Origin: Bacillus velezensis
Lineage (GTDB): Bacteria; Bacillota; Bacilli; Bacillales; Bacillaceae
Reading direction: 5' to 3'
Assembly: GCF_001461825.1 (NCBI RefSeq)
Contig: NZ_LLZC01000019.1
Location: 186,001 to 250,000 of the forward strand
DNA length: 64,000 nt
Shown one piece after another: positions 36,805-46,502 of the stretch. The notes under the pieces are model-generated. The model was not told the origin of the DNA. It did not search any database and saw nothing but the letters and a program-made list of their open reading frames with translations. The translations under genes and the position numbers were made by a program. The stretch's first letter is position 1; every line of letters starts with the position of its first letter.

Positions 36805-36833
36805 AAAAAAGCGCCCGGCTGACACCGGGCGCT
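36805..36833 (-). terminator. ileS terminator
   Basis: Minus-strand stem AGCGCCCGG (36833-36825) with CCGGGCGCT (36818-36810), 6-nt loop, then TTTTTT. It begins 10 nt past the ileS stop. Confidence 0.95.
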
Positions 36834-36843
36834 TTCCCATTTA

Positions 36844-39609
36844 TTATTTTTGATAATATTTTTCAACGATTTCTGCATTGCGCAGTGATAATGTCGGATA
36901 TTTCGGATTGGCTCCGACATCTTTAGAAATTACGCGGGAACGCTCACACATCTGGCCTTCCGCTTTTTCTACGGTCATTTTTCCTGTTGTGAAACTTTGC
37001 GCGTTTTCAGGCGCTTCACTTTCGTCTTTTACTGTCAGTTCTGAGACGATAAACAGCTGCGCGATGTTTTCTTTAATGGATGACAAGAGGTCGCGGTTTT
37101 CTTTGTTCGGATACAAAGTCAGGCTCGCTTCCAATGATCTTCCGATAATTTTTTCGTTACGGGCTGTTTCCAAAGCTTTCAGCACGTCGTTTCGAAGCTC
37201 CATGAAGCGGTCGAACTTTTCTTCTGTCGCTTGACTGTCCGGAACAGCAATGGTTTCCGGCATATCTGTCAGCTGCACGCTTGCTTCTTCAACAAATGAT
37301 AAGTGAGACCACATTTCATCCGCCGTATGCGGGAGAATCGGCGCCGTCAGCTTCACTAACGCCAGCAGCGTTTCATAAAAGACGGTCTGCATGCTGCGGC
37401 GGTCCGGATGATCCGCATGCTCGATGTACACAACATCTTTTGCAAAATCAAGATAGAAGGAGCTGAGCTCGATCGTACAGAAATTGTGAATGCTGTGATA
37501 AACCACCGCAAATTCATATTCATCGTACGCTTTTTTCACCTTATCAATCAGCTTATTCAGCTTGATCAGCATATATTGATCCACTTCGCGGAGATCTTTT
37601 ACATCAACGGCATTGACACTTGGATTGAAATCGAACAGGTTGCCGTGAAGGAAGCGGAACGTGTTGCGGACTTTCCGGTATACTTCCGCAACCTGCTTCA
37701 GAATGGCGTCAGACACGCGAACGTCCGCCTGATAATCCACTGACGATACCCATAATCTTAAGATGTCGGCACCAAGCTGTTTCATGACTTTAGCCGGAAC
37801 AACAACGTTACCGATTGATTTACTCATCTTGCGTCCTTCTCCATCCAGTGCGAACCCATGGCTGAGCACACCTTTATACGGCGCTTTTCCTGTTACGGCT
37901 ACTGCTGTAGAAAGAGAAGAGTTAAACCAGCCGCGATATTGGTCAGATCCCTCTAGGTATAAATCAGCCGGGCGAACGAGGTCATCACGTTCTTCAAGCA
38001 CTGCTTGATGTGAAGAGCCTGAATCAAACCAAACATCCATGATATCCTGTTCTTTTGTAAATGTGCCGTTCGGGCTGCCAGGATGCGTAAAGCCTTCCGG
38101 AAGAAGATCCTTTGCTTCTTTTTCAAACCAAATGTTTGATCCGTGCTGTCTGAACAATTCAGAAACATGTTCAATGGTTTCATCTGTAATAATCGGTTCT
38201 CCGTTTTCAGCGTAAAATACCGGAATCGGCACACCCCACGCACGCTGTCTGGAAATACACCAGTCTCCGCGGTCCCGAACCATGTTGTGCAAACGCTGCT
38301 CACCCCATTCAGGAACCCATTTGGTTTCTTTAATGGCATCCAGCAGGTCTGATCTGAAATCTTTAATAGACGCAAACCATTGCGCTGTCGCTCTGAAAAT
38401 GGTTGGTTTTTTTGTTCTCCAATCATGCGGATAAGAATGAGTAATGAATTCAAGCTTCACAAGTGCGCCTTTTTCATCGAGCTGCTGTGTGATCGCTTTG
38501 TTTGCATCATCATAGAACATGCCTTCAAACCCAGGGGCTTCGCTTGTCATTACACCTTTTTCATCGACTGGGCAAAGCACATCTAAACCGTATTTTTGGC
38601 CAATGATAAAGTCATCTTCCCCATGTCCTGGCGCTGTATGAACACAGCCTGTTCCGGCATCAGTTGTTACGTGTTCACCAAGCATAACGAGAGAGTCTCT
38701 GCCATATAGCGGGTGTTCAGCGATAATGTTCTCAAGGTCTTTTCCTTTGACCGTTCTTGTCACTTCATACTGATCAAATCCGCATGCTGATGCAACACTT
38801 TCGACTAAGGCACTTGCTACGACAAAGCGGTCTTCACCTACTGCAATCACGCTGTACTCAAGATCAGGGTGCACTGAGATTCCGAGGTTCGCCGGAATTG
38901 TCCAAGGCGTTGTTGTCCAAATAATGATGCGCTCGCCGTTTTCAAGAACGCCTTTTCCGTCTTTTACACCAAAAGCGACGTAAATAGATGCTGAACGTTT
39001 GTCTTGATATTCGATCTCGGCTTCAGCCAGAGCAGACTCACTTGAAGGTGACCAGTTAACCGGTTTAAGGCCTTTGTAAATGTAGCCTCGTTTTGCCATT
39101 TCACCAAATACGCGGATTTGCTGCGCTTCGTATTCCGGTTTTAATGTCACGTATGGGTTTTCCCAGTCACCGCGGACACCAAGACGTTTGAATTGCTCAC
39201 GCTGTCCCTCGATTTGCTTCCAAGCGTACTCTTCACATAGTTTGCGGAATTCCGCTACTGACATTTCTTTCCGGTTTACTTTTTTGTTTTTCGTCAGCGC
39301 CGTTTCAATCGGCAGTCCGTGCGTATCCCAGCCCGGCACGTACGGTGCGTTGTAGCCGCTCATTGATTTATAGCGGACGATGAAGTCTTTCAGGATTTTG
39401 TTCAGGGCATGGCCCATGTGGATGTCTCCGTTTGCATAAGGAGGTCCGTCATGCAGCACGAATTTCGGGCGGTCTTTCGTCCGTTCTTGAACAAGACGGT
39501 AAATGTCCTGCTCCTCCCAGTCTTTTTGCATGTCCGGCTCACGATTCGGCAGATTTCCGCGCATCGGAAAATCTGTTTTCGGCATTAACAGCGTATCTTT
39601 GTAATCCAT
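36844..39609 (-). CDS. ileS: Isoleucyl-tRNA synthetase
   Basis: Class I aminoacyl-tRNA synthetase that charges tRNA-Ile and edits valine. 921 aa from ATG 39609 ([15 protein letters not shown]), with GGAGG 7 nt upstream; the ATG two codons earlier sits on top of that site. HIGH-type motif HMGH at 64-67, the CP1 editing domain ([25 protein letters not shown]) and KMSKS in [14 protein letters not shown]. The C-terminal zinc knuckle usual in the family is degenerate: only C888 remains, with S891, S908 and N911 at the other positions. Preceded by a T-box leader. Confidence 0.98.
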   Translation of the reverse strand: MDYKDTLLMPKTDFPMRGNLPNREPDMQKDWEEQDIYRLVQERTKDRPKFVLHDGPPYANGDIHMGHALNKILKDFIVRYKSMSGYNAPYVPGWDTHGLPIETALTKNKKVNRKEMSVAEFRKLCEEYAWKQIEGQREQFKRLGVRGDWENPYVTLKPEYEAQQIRVFGEMAKRGYIYKGLKPVNWSPSSESALAEAEIEYQDKRSASIYVAFGVKDGKGVLENGERIIIWTTTPWTIPANLGISVHPDLEYSVIAVGEDRFVVASALVESVASACGFDQYEVTRTVKGKDLENIIAEHPLYGRDSLVMLGEHVTTDAGTGCVHTAPGHGEDDFIIGQKYGLDVLCPVDEKGVMTSEAPGFEGMFYDDANKAITQQLDEKGALVKLEFITHSYPHDWRTKKPTIFRATAQWFASIKDFRSDLLDAIKETKWVPEWGEQRLHNMVRDRGDWCISRQRAWGVPIPVFYAENGEPIITDETIEHVSELFRQHGSNIWFEKEAKDLLPEGFTHPGSPNGTFTKEQDIMDVWFDSGSSHQAVLEERDDLVRPADLYLEGSDQYRGWFNSSLSTAVAVTGKAPYKGVLSHGFALDGEGRKMSKSIGNVVVPAKVMKQLGADILRLWVSSVDYQADVRVSDAILKQVAEVYRKVRNTFRFLHGNLFDFNPSVNAVDVKDLREVDQYMLIKLNKLIDKVKKAYDEYEFAVVYHSIHNFCTIELSSFYLDFAKDVVYIEHADHPDRRSMQTVFYETLLALVKLTAPILPHTADEMWSHLSFVEEASVQLTDMPETIAVPDSQATEEKFDRFMELRNDVLKALETARNEKIIGRSLEASLTLYPNKENRDLLSSIKENIAQLFIVSELTVKDESEAPENAQSFTTGKMTVEKAEGQMCERSRVISKDVGANPKYPTLSLRNAEIVEKYYQK

Positions 39610-39640
39610 TTTCATTCCTCCACAACATTTTTCAGAAAAT

Positions 39641-39895
39641 AAAAAAAGCCCTCTCATCCCATAAGGGACGAGAAAGCTTATCTCGCGGTACCACCCTTTT
39701 AGAAAAAACGGATCATCCGTCTTTTCCTCTCGAACATCGTAACGTGATGGAACGTCCTATCCTACTCTCGGTTCAGAAAGGAAACTAAAGGGCTGATCTG
39801 CATGATTCCGGCCATCCCGGGCTTTCACCTTCCCCGGGTCGCTTTATAGCCTGTTTTGAGTCATGCCGGTCCCTTTCAATCGTCTTTTCATCTGA
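39641..39895 (-). promoter_or_regulatory. T-box riboswitch of ileS
   Basis: The minus strand holds the 14-nt T-box AGGGTGGTACCGCG at 39697-39684, then a terminator AGCTTTCTCGTCCC (39678-39665) with GGGATGAGAGGGCT (39660-39647) and TTTTTTT. Stem I upstream shows the GGTG distal-loop motif and a candidate specifier codon ATC (39806-39804) followed by A, matching isoleucine. Uncharged tRNA-Ile should stabilise the antiterminator and allow ileS transcription. The exact stem I ends are not resolved. Confidence 0.93.
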
Positions 39896-39907
39896 ATTTA
39901 TGAACGT

Positions 39908-39937
39908 ATTATATTCGAACGGGCCGGAGAATGTCAA
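39908..39937 (-). promoter_or_regulatory. Sigma-A promoter of ileS
   Basis: Minus strand TTGACA (39937-39932), 18-nt spacer, TATAAT (39913-39908): both hexamers are perfect. It gives a leader of nearly 300 nt before the ileS ATG, containing the T-box. Confidence 0.85.
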
Positions 39938-39950
39938 GAAAATCAGAAAA

Positions 39951-40445
39951 TTATTCTTTTTCCTCAAAAACCGCGTCGACTTCATATTCCAGCAGATGAT
40001 CCCAATCATCGTTCTTCAGCAGGTCGAGCTGCGCCTCAATCAGCATTTGGAAACGCGTTCTGAAGACTTTAGACTGTTTTTTCAGCTCTTCAATTTCCAT
40101 TGCGATTTTTCTTGATTTGGAAAGCGACTCATTGATGATGCGATCAGCATTTTTTTCTGCTTCACGGACGATCAGCTTCGCTTCTTTCTGCGAGTTGCGC
40201 TTTACGTCTTCTGCGGCTTCCTGAGCTACGAGAATTGATTTATTCAGCGTTTCTTCGATATTGGCAAAGTGGCCGATTTTTTCGTCCAGCTCGTTCACTT
40301 TCGCCTCAAGCTCCGTTTTTTTACGGAGTGCGATTTCGTAATCTTTTCTGACCTGCATTAAAAATTCATTTACTTCATCTTCATCATATCCGCGAAAACC
40401 TTTTGTAAACGTTTTGTTATGGATATCATTCGGCGTTAATGGCAT
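39951..40445 (-). CDS. divIVA: Cell-division positioning protein DivIVA
   Basis: Coiled-coil protein that marks negatively curved membrane at poles and septa, recruits MinJ/MinCD and anchors the chromosome during sporulation. 164 aa, as in B. subtilis. The N-terminal membrane-binding domain includes F17-R18 in FTKGFRGYDEDEVNEF, the residues shown to insert in the membrane. Two long coiled coils follow (about 28-60 and 70-150). Located after ylmH and the sepF cluster, as in most Firmicutes. Confidence 0.97.
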   Translation of the reverse strand: MPLTPNDIHNKTFTKGFRGYDEDEVNEFLMQVRKDYEIALRKKTELEAKVNELDEKIGHFANIEETLNKSILVAQEAAEDVKRNSQKEAKLIVREAEKNADRIINESLSKSRKIAMEIEELKKQSKVFRTRFQMLIEAQLDLLKNDDWDHLLEYEVDAVFEEKE

Positions 40446-40539
40446 ATTGCCACCTCCATTTTTACATTTCAGTACGGTTATCTAGTTCACATTATAAAAC
40501 AAATACGGCACAGATGGAGAAAAAAACTGAAAAAACGAC

Positions 40540-41310
40540 TCATTTTTGCCGTTCAAATGTAACTTTCCATTTGTCTTTTTTCGTTTTTCCGTCAACTTTT
40601 GCCAAACTGCATCGTCCGAAGCCGCGAATCGAGAGCATGTCCCCTTCAGCAACCTGATAAGACGGATCTTCAATGGCTTTCCAATTCACCTTAACGAGCC
40701 CGTTTTTCACAAGCGCCTGCGCTTTCTGACGGGATTGCCTGCTCATTGAAGCGCAGACGGCGTCGAGACGCAATGAAGAAACCGTGTCATCCCTTATTTC
40801 GACATCTGAAGCGGGAATGTGAAGAGCGGAAAGCTCGATTTTCTCAAGCTTTACCGGCGCTTTGCCCGCTTTGGTCAGCTGAGTGCTGACAAAATCGGCG
40901 ATTTCACCGGAGACGATCAGCTGCACGGCTTCCTCTGAGAAAATCAGATCGCCGTATTTCTGCCGCTTTAAGCCGATCCCCATTAATGATCCGAGAAGAG
41001 AGCGGTGGTCAATGCTGACGAATTTTTCAGCGTATTGAACGTCAAAAGCCCGAAGCTCAAAATCATCCTGTTCAGGTTCCATATATTCAGGGTATAAAAT
41101 CGCGCGTTTGCGCTCAGCTCTGTCATATCCTCCGAAAAACGCAAGACCGCAGGCGTCGCCGATAACGGCTTTTACAATCACCTGTTCTCTGGGATCTAAG
41201 AAATCAGTCAGCTTCATCCGATACTGGTCCAGGACAATCTGTTTCCATTCAAGCGCCTGATCAATAAAAGGCCGCTCGTCTTGTCTGAAGTGCTGGTAAA
41301 TATCGCTCAT
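40540..41310 (-). CDS. ylmH: S4-domain RNA-binding protein YlmH
   Basis: 256-aa protein with a C-terminal S4 RNA-binding domain (about 180-245: LRLDAVCASMSRQSRQKAQ, GLVKVNWK, GDMLSIRGFG). YlmH homologues of the RqcP type act in ribosome quality control by stabilising peptidyl-tRNA on 50S. YlmH can take part in rescue beside RqcH (rqcH is in this same window); this is family knowledge. Gene order sepF-ylmG-ylmH-divIVA is conserved and also hints at a link with division. Confidence 0.92.
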   Translation of the reverse strand: MSDIYQHFRQDERPFIDQALEWKQIVLDQYRMKLTDFLDPREQVIVKAVIGDACGLAFFGGYDRAERKRAILYPEYMEPEQDDFELRAFDVQYAEKFVSIDHRSLLGSLMGIGLKRQKYGDLIFSEEAVQLIVSGEIADFVSTQLTKAGKAPVKLEKIELSALHIPASDVEIRDDTVSSLRLDAVCASMSRQSRQKAQALVKNGLVKVNWKAIEDPSYQVAEGDMLSIRGFGRCSLAKVDGKTKKDKWKVTFERQK

Positions 41311-41371
41311 GTTCTTTCCTTTCTATGTAAAGAGGCTTGGCTGGTGCCAAGCCCGTATCAAACTGTCGCAT

Positions 41372-41650
41372 TCAAGTATACATTGCGATCATGCGGTATA
41401 GGCCCCAAAGTCCCGTCGTGGCAAACCGAAGCACGATAATCGCTACAATCGGGGATATATCCAGCATGGCAATGGGCGGAATGATCCTTCTGAACGGCTC
41501 TAAATACGGTTCGCAAATCGCTGCGAGAAACCGTCCGACCGCCGTTTCTCTCGTACTCGGCACCCATGACATAAAGATATAGATGATCAGGGCAAACGAG
41601 TAGATGTAAATTAAATAACTCAGAACGGAAAAAATTTGATAAAGAATCAT
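41372..41650 (-). CDS. ylmG: YggT-family membrane protein YlmG
   Basis: 92-aa integral membrane protein with two YggT segments: a first hydrophobic helix at about 8-28 and a second near 60-85. Conserved [10 protein letters not shown] and [13 protein letters not shown] are family hallmarks. The function is not established; the plastid homologue affects nucleoid distribution and the gene keeps company with sepF and divIVA across Gram-positives. It starts 6 nt after sepF. Confidence 0.9.
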   Translation of the reverse strand: MILYQIFSVLSYLIYIYSFALIIYIFMSWVPSTRETAVGRFLAAICEPYLEPFRRIIPPIAMLDISPIVAIIVLRFATTGLWGLYRMIAMYT

Positions 41651-41656
41651 CCTGCT

Positions 41657-42115
41657 TTACCACCTCTGATGTTCGTCTTCATTTATAAGCTCCGAAATCG
41701 TGCCGGAAACGTCGACATTATCAGGCGTGCACAGAAAAATATCTGAACCGATTCTCTGAATGTCGCCGCCGATGGCGTAGACGGTACCGCTTAAAAAGTC
41801 GACGATTCTTTTCGCCTGATCATGCTGGATGCGCTGCAGATTGACGACAACCGCCCGCCTGTTCTTTAAATGATCGGCGATTTCCTGCGCTTCCGCATAT
41901 ACACGCGGTTCACTCAACACCACTTTAGAGGATTTCTGAACACTTTGCAAGCTTACTACGTTCTGCTTGCCCTGCGGCTTCTGAGCGTAAGCAGGCTGTT
42001 TATCTTTCTGCTGTTCATGCTCTTCCGGATGATCCTGCTCCGTTTCAATGTATTCGTACTCGTACTCCTCCTCATCCATTGAGAAAAAGTTTTTCAGTTT
42101 ATTTTTCATGCTCAT
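41657..42115 (-). CDS. sepF: Cell division protein SepF
   Basis: FtsZ-binding protein that forms rings and tethers the Z-ring to the membrane, partly redundant with FtsA. 152 aa. The N-terminal amphipathic helix [13 protein letters not shown] is the membrane anchor; an acidic-Q/P-rich linker (about 14-58) leads to the DUF552 core with [21 protein letters not shown] and the GGDIQRIG turn. It overlaps ylmE by 4 nt. Confidence 0.96.
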   Translation of the reverse strand: MSMKNKLKNFFSMDEEEYEYEYIETEQDHPEEHEQQKDKQPAYAQKPQGKQNVVSLQSVQKSSKVVLSEPRVYAEAQEIADHLKNRRAVVVNLQRIQHDQAKRIVDFLSGTVYAIGGDIQRIGSDIFLCTPDNVDVSGTISELINEDEHQRW

Positions 42116-42804
42116 TTGTTTACACCCCCCGGTTCATTTCCGACTAATGAAGAGCCGATTCTGATAAAAGTTGCGCCCTCTTCAACAGCGATTTCATAAT
42201 CATTTGACATGCCCATTGACAGTTCCCGGCACGGTGCGTTTGTCAGATTCAGTTTTTGCACCTGATCCCTCAGATCACGCAATTGCCGGAAGCAGGCTCT
42301 GATCGTTTCTGTATCGTCTGTCAGGGGAGCCATCGTCATCAGGCCCTCTACAGAAATGTTTCTAAACTCAGAAAGCTCTCTGATAAAGGGGATGACCTCC
42401 TCTGCTTTCAAACCGTGCTTAGACGGCTCAAGCGAAGTATTCACCTGCACAAAACAGCGAACCGTATGCTGCGCCCGTTTTTCAATCTCTTTTGCCAATG
42501 ACAGTCTGTCTAAGGAATGAATATAAGACACACGGTCAACGACGGCCTTCACCTTTCTGGACTGAAGACTGCCGATAAAGTGCCACTCCGGGCTGCCTTT
42601 GATGACTTCCTGCTTACGGATAAGCTCGGCATCCCGGTTTTCTCCCAGACTTGTAATACCGGCATCAACGGCCTCTTGAGCCCTTTCGGCTGATACGTAT
42701 TTTGTAACCGCGATGACGGTAACATCTTCGGGGCTTCGGCCCGATCTGTTACATGCTTCGTTTATTCTTTCGTTTATATGTCGTAATTGATCAGCAACAC
42801 GCAA
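42112..42804 (-). CDS. ylmE: Pyridoxal-phosphate homeostasis protein YlmE (YggS family)
   Basis: 230-aa PLP-binding protein with an alanine-racemase-like TIM barrel and no known catalytic activity; it buffers PLP. The PLP lysine is K35 in VIAVTKYVS, and the [18 protein letters not shown] and [22 protein letters not shown]-type segments mark the family. It follows ylmD by 4 nt and overlaps sepF. Confidence 0.94.
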   Translation of the reverse strand: MRVADQLRHINERINEACNRSGRSPEDVTVIAVTKYVSAERAQEAVDAGITSLGENRDAELIRKQEVIKGSPEWHFIGSLQSRKVKAVVDRVSYIHSLDRLSLAKEIEKRAQHTVRCFVQVNTSLEPSKHGLKAEEVIPFIRELSEFRNISVEGLMTMAPLTDDTETIRACFRQLRDLRDQVQKLNLTNAPCRELSMGMSNDYEIAVEEGATFIRIGSSLVGNEPGGVNK

Positions 42805-42808
42805 GATC

Positions 42809-43645
42809 TTACGCCTCCTTCATTCCGATAAAGGACATCATGCGTCCCGTTTTCCCTTTGTCGCGGCGGTGTGAAAAGAATAGTTCACGCTCTCGTTCGG
42901 TGCATAAACCGCTGACTGAAATGTTTTCTTCCGGAATGCCGCAATGTATCAGAAGAAGACGGTTGACCTCTTTTAAATCAAGCTGATACTGGCCTTTTTC
43001 CGTTTCGCATATGGCGGATTCAGCCGTAAAAGGCAGCGCCCGCACTTCATTGATGACGCGGTCGTCGACTGTATAGCTTCCCGCACTGATGGACGGACCG
43101 ATGACAGCCTGAATATCTGTTAAACGGGAGCCTTCTTCGTTTACCCAGCGTTCCGTCATGATGCGTCCGATTTGTTTGACCGTCCCCTTCCATCCGGCAT
43201 GGGCAGCGCCGATAATGGATTTCACCGGGTCATAAAAATACAAGGGCACACAGTCCGCAAAACAAAGGGCCAAAAAAAGATTCGCATCTTTCGTGTAGAG
43301 CCCGTCCGTCCCGCGGAATGCGGAAGAATAGTCTCTCGCTCCTTTTCCTTTATCCCCGGCTGTCACGCGCCGGACGCGGTTTTCATGTGTCTGGTCGGCG
43401 AACACCCAGGAATCCAGATCAGTACCGCATAAGGACGCTATGACTTCACGGTTTGTCACAACATCATGAGCTTCGTCCCGGACGTGCAATCCGGTATTTA
43501 ATGACTCATACGGAGGATTGCTGACCCCGCCGTTTTTCGTCGTGAATCCGGCGATGACCTTTGTGTTAAGCTGATTCACACAGTTCCAGTCTTCTATCAT
43601 GAGTGCCGAGGGGGTGGTAAGACTAAACGGGTGATATGTATTCAT
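42809..43645 (-). CDS. ylmD: Peptidoglycan editing factor PgeF / purine nucleoside phosphorylase-like YlmD
   Basis: 278 aa from ATG 43645 ([12 protein letters not shown]), matching B. subtilis YlmD. This is a DUF152 / laccase-domain protein with the metal site H87 (DQTHENR), C132 ([12 protein letters not shown]) and H149 (GAAHAGWKG). Family members have been reported as purine nucleoside phosphorylases/deaminases and, in E. coli, as an editor of peptidoglycan precursors. First gene of the ylmD-ylmE-sepF-ylmG group. Confidence 0.93.
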   Translation of the reverse strand: MNTYHPFSLTTPSALMIEDWNCVNQLNTKVIAGFTTKNGGVSNPPYESLNTGLHVRDEAHDVVTNREVIASLCGTDLDSWVFADQTHENRVRRVTAGDKGKGARDYSSAFRGTDGLYTKDANLFLALCFADCVPLYFYDPVKSIIGAAHAGWKGTVKQIGRIMTERWVNEEGSRLTDIQAVIGPSISAGSYTVDDRVINEVRALPFTAESAICETEKGQYQLDLKEVNRLLLIHCGIPEENISVSGLCTERERELFFSHRRDKGKTGRMMSFIGMKEA

Positions 43646-43754
43646 GGAGATCCAACCTTTCGACAAACATTAAAAAAGCGTAATTTCCCACTCATTTTAA
43701 CACAATTTTAAGCATACGTTTAGCGGCTGATTGAAAAATGAGATAAATAAATGT

Positions 43755-43778
43755 GCCGGAAACATTGAGATTTCCGGC
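43755..43778 (-). terminator. Hairpin terminator after ylmC
   Basis: GCCGGAAA (43755-43762) with TTTCCGGC (43771-43778), 8-nt loop. The minus-strand tail is ACATTTATTTATCTC, moderately T-rich; the plus-strand side has TTTTT. It lies 22 nt past the ylmC stop and separates it from ylmD. Confidence 0.6.
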
Positions 43779-43799
43779 TTTTTACAAGTGAAGGGAGGA

Positions 43800-44051
43800 T
43801 TACGCTCCCCCCTTTGGTTCATTTACACGCACTAAGATGACATCTTCCCCAATTTTAACTATATTTCGCCAAGGAATGATCATTTCCTCTTCTTTTCCGA
43901 AAAAACCGAGAACTTTTCCGCTTCCGCCTAAAATAATCGCCTGAATTTTTCCCGTTGTCACGTTAATATCAATATCACCGATGCTTCCGAGTTTTTTTCC
44001 GTTCGACACGTTTACCACATCTTTTATTTGAAATTCAGATATGCTGATCAT
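43800..44051 (-). CDS. ylmC: PRC-barrel protein YlmC
   Basis: 83 aa from ATG 44051 (MISISEFQIKDVVNV). A GTG three codons earlier lies too near the AAAGGG site. A single PRC-barrel domain (YlmC/YmxH family) is visible, with NGKKLGSIGDIDIN and the IIPWRNIVKIGEDVILV end. Its paralogue YmxH and this protein are common in spore formers, but the molecular role is unknown. Confidence 0.9.
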   Translation of the reverse strand: MISISEFQIKDVVNVSNGKKLGSIGDIDINVTTGKIQAIILGGSGKVLGFFGKEEEMIIPWRNIVKIGEDVILVRVNEPKGGA

Positions 44052-44111
44052 CCGTATCACGCCCTTTGCCCGTTCTTTTTCCTATTATATGAACGGCCGG
44101 GCTGAACCTTG

Positions 44112-45392
44112 TCACATCGGGCAATCTTTTTTGCGGCTGCACCAGCCGAGGATAAATCTCAGTATGATTTTCGTATAGTCCATAAGCTCATCAACGGACA
44201 CTTCCTCGTTTACGGAGTGGGCGTTTTTTAAATCGCCGGGGCCGTATATGACGCTCGGAATCCCGGCATGATAAAGCCACCCTCCGTCTGTTACGGTTTG
44301 GGAAACATCAATGACGGGCTCCTGTTTTTTGACGGCTGAGTGTGATGCAGCCAAGACAGAAACTGCCGGATGGTCCGGGTCGATTTTCAGCGCCGGGAAC
44401 ACCTCTCCTCTGTCTTCAATCATCGAAGATCCGCCCCATTTGAACACCGGCCTGTTTTCTTTGAGCCACAGATCACTGTCAGCGACACGATTAATATAGT
44501 CTTCGATTTCTGCGGCTGCTTGTTCGTGCGTTTCGTTCGGATAAAAGTGGACGGTGATCCATAACCGGCATTCATCGGCGACAAACGCTGCGTGTCTTCC
44601 GCCTTCAATGACGGCGGGGTTGATCGTATTGGTGCCGGGCGCAAAGCCGGGATAGCTTTTCGTTACCGCCCAGTGGCGCTCCAGCTCTCCCAAGGCAGCG
44701 ATGATTTTCGCCATTTTTTCGATGGCGCTCGCTCCGAATGTGCCTCCGCCCGCATGAATCATATTGCGCCTCATGCCGTCATGAAATGTTTGTTTGCTTT
44801 TCAATTCTATCCAGCCGGTGATGACACCGCCCTGCCCTTGAATATGCAGGCTGCTCGTATCCGCGACAACCGCAAAATCCGCGTGGTAGCCGCGTTTGCA
44901 GCATTCCAGCGTCCCCGCCTCACCGACTTCTTCTCCGATTACAGACTGTACAATGAGGTCGCCCGGAAGCTTAATGCCGGCATCATGGATCAGCTTCAGA
45001 GAGAAAAGAACACACGCCAATCCCCCTTTCATATCAGCGGCGCCCCTTCCGATCAGCATGCCGTCTTTTACGAGCGGCTGAAACGGGTCAGAGTGCCAGT
45101 CTTCGCCCCCGGCTTCTGCCACATCAATGTGTCCGTTTAAAATCAGGCTTTGATGCCTGCTTGAATCTGTCCCTTCTAAAACACCGACTACATTCGGGTC
45201 TTCCGGATACACATCCCACATATCGACCGAGCAGCCCGTTTCTTTTAAAAAGCCGGCCACCCACTTTTGGGCTTCTGCCGTATTTCTTGCTGGCGGGGCC
45301 GGAGTGGGAAAGGCTATCAGTCTTTCAGCAATATGTATGAAGTCGTGCCGCCGTTTCTCCGCCTGGTGTAACAGCATATCAATCTGATGCAT
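44112..45392 (-). CDS. ylmB: Formylaminopyrimidine deformylase YlmB (thiamin salvage)
   Basis: M20-type metallopeptidase fold; in B. subtilis it hydrolyses N-formyl-4-amino-5-aminomethyl-2-methylpyrimidine, a product of thiamin breakdown, so the pyrimidine can be recycled. 426 aa from ATG 45392 (MHQIDMLLHQAEK), with an AAAGGGGAG site. Metal ligands are H88 and D90 (LNGHIDVAE), D120 (GRGAADMKGG) and the glutamates E154-E155 (VIGEEVGEAG). The TPP riboswitch in its leader supports the thiamin role. Confidence 0.94.
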   Translation of the reverse strand: MHQIDMLLHQAEKRRHDFIHIAERLIAFPTPAPPARNTAEAQKWVAGFLKETGCSVDMWDVYPEDPNVVGVLEGTDSSRHQSLILNGHIDVAEAGGEDWHSDPFQPLVKDGMLIGRGAADMKGGLACVLFSLKLIHDAGIKLPGDLIVQSVIGEEVGEAGTLECCKRGYHADFAVVADTSSLHIQGQGGVITGWIELKSKQTFHDGMRRNMIHAGGGTFGASAIEKMAKIIAALGELERHWAVTKSYPGFAPGTNTINPAVIEGGRHAAFVADECRLWITVHFYPNETHEQAAAEIEDYINRVADSDLWLKENRPVFKWGGSSMIEDRGEVFPALKIDPDHPAVSVLAASHSAVKKQEPVIDVSQTVTDGGWLYHAGIPSVIYGPGDLKNAHSVNEEVSVDELMDYTKIILRFILGWCSRKKDCPM

Positions 45393-45417
45393 TGGAAATC
45401 TCCCCTTTGGCTGTATC

Positions 45418-45450
45418 AAAAAACCCGTTCATTCATGAAATGAAACGGGT
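45418..45450 (-). terminator. Riboswitch-controlled terminator before ylmB
   Basis: Minus-strand ACCCGTT (45450-45444) with AACGGGT (45429-45423) and TTTTTT after it; the loop can pair further as TCATTTCATGAATGA. It is the expression platform of the TPP aptamer just upstream. Confidence 0.88.
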
Positions 45451-45475
45451 AAAAAACGGATCTTCCTCCGCTTTT

Positions 45476-45570
45476 TTCACCGCTTCCCTCCGCCGGCATG
45501 ATCCGGATCAGGTCCGTTAAGGGTTGAGACAACGTCTCTCTCAGCCGCGTGGCAGCACCCCCAGGGTGAA
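45476..45570 (-). promoter_or_regulatory. TPP riboswitch (THI-box) of ylmB
   Basis: P1 arms TTCACC (45570-45565) and GGTGAA (45481-45476) enclose the TPP aptamer signatures GGGGGTGC, GGCTGAGAGAG, ACCCTT, GGACCTGATCCGGATCATG and CCGGCGGAGGGAAG. With TPP bound the downstream terminator should form. The aptamer begins only 7 nt past the ylmA stop, so its promoter must lie inside ylmA or transcription must read through. Confidence 0.96.
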
Positions 45571-45576
45571 TTTATG

Positions 45577-46374
45577 TTATTTTACGGATGATGCCTCATT
45601 TGCACGTGTTAAAAACGGGCGGCCATTGTTCCATAAGACATTGACAGGCATATCGAAAAACGCTGTAAGCCGCTCGTCAGAAAGCATGTCCCTGATTTTC
45701 CCGGAGGCGAACACCTCGCCCTGTTTTAAAAGCAGCGCCTGATCAAATACCGGCAGAATTTCTTCAGCGTGATGGGTGACATAAAGGATGGACGGCGCAT
45801 TTTCTTTTTCGGCGATCGACGTAATCGTGTCCAGCAGCTGCTCCCTTGCCATAAAATCAAGACCCGTCACGGGTTCGTCCAAAATCAGCAGTTCCGGATC
45901 AGCCATAAGCGCCCGCGCAATCAGCGCTCTTTGTCTTTCCCCTTGTGATAATGTTTCATACCGTCTGTCGGCGTAACCGATGGCGCCCAAATCCTTCAGA
46001 AGACCGATCGCTTTTTCCCTTACTTGCTCACTCGGAGTTTCGTACAGCCCGATTGAGGCGTACGCGCCGCTGAGGGCGATTTCAAAAGCGGAGTCCGCGG
46101 CATATAATTTGTGCTGAAGACCTGCCGAAACAAGGCCGATTTTCCTTCTGAGCCTGTCACCGAGCTCTGTTTTGCCGAATTGATGGCCGAGCACCTGCAT
46201 CTCTCCTGAAGTGGGGAAGTAATAAGAGCATAACATATTCAGCAAAGCCGTTTTCCCGGCTCCGTTTAATCCGTACAGCACCCAATTTTCGTTTTTCTCG
46301 ACGCGCCAGTTGATATCTTTCAAAATCCATTTCCCGTTTCTTTTTAATGACACACTGTCCAGCTGTAAAATCAT
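45577..46374 (-). CDS. ylmA: ABC transporter ATP-binding protein YlmA
   Basis: 265-aa ATPase subunit. Walker A GLNGAGKT at 35-42, signature LSQGERQRALIARAL, Walker B ELLILDEPVTGLD and the switch histidine in YVTHHAEEI. No permease or binding-protein gene is next to it, so the substrate cannot be deduced. Position directly before the TPP riboswitch and ylmB invites a guess at thiamin-related transport, but the fold is of the PhnC/molybdate-like class and I leave it open. Confidence 0.9.
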   Translation of the reverse strand: MILQLDSVSLKRNGKWILKDINWRVEKNENWVLYGLNGAGKTALLNMLCSYYFPTSGEMQVLGHQFGKTELGDRLRRKIGLVSAGLQHKLYAADSAFEIALSGAYASIGLYETPSEQVREKAIGLLKDLGAIGYADRRYETLSQGERQRALIARALMADPELLILDEPVTGLDFMAREQLLDTITSIAEKENAPSILYVTHHAEEILPVFDQALLLKQGEVFASGKIRDMLSDERLTAFFDMPVNVLWNNGRPFLTRANEASSVK

Positions 46375-46464
46375 TGCAGTTTCCCCCGTTTGTTTTATTT
46401 AAATTTTCTAAAAACTTTTACACATTAGAATACATCACTTTTTTGCAAACGTAAACCATCGCAT

Positions 46465-46499
46465 AAAAAAAGCCTTTAAACAAGGTTTAAAGGCTTTTT
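46465..46499 (-). terminator. sigG terminator
   Basis: AGCCTTTAAA (46471-46480) with TTTAAAGGCT (46486-46495), 5-nt loop, flanked by A and T tracts so it works in both directions. It begins 4 nt beyond the sigG stop. Confidence 0.93.
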
Positions 46500-46502
46500 C
46501 CG

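Noticed and set aside
37950-39300. Impression that the middle of ileS was acquired by recombination from B. subtilis
   Set aside because: A hand count on a 60-nt sample (38641-38700) gave 48 percent G+C, like its surroundings; high conservation of the active-site region explains the look.
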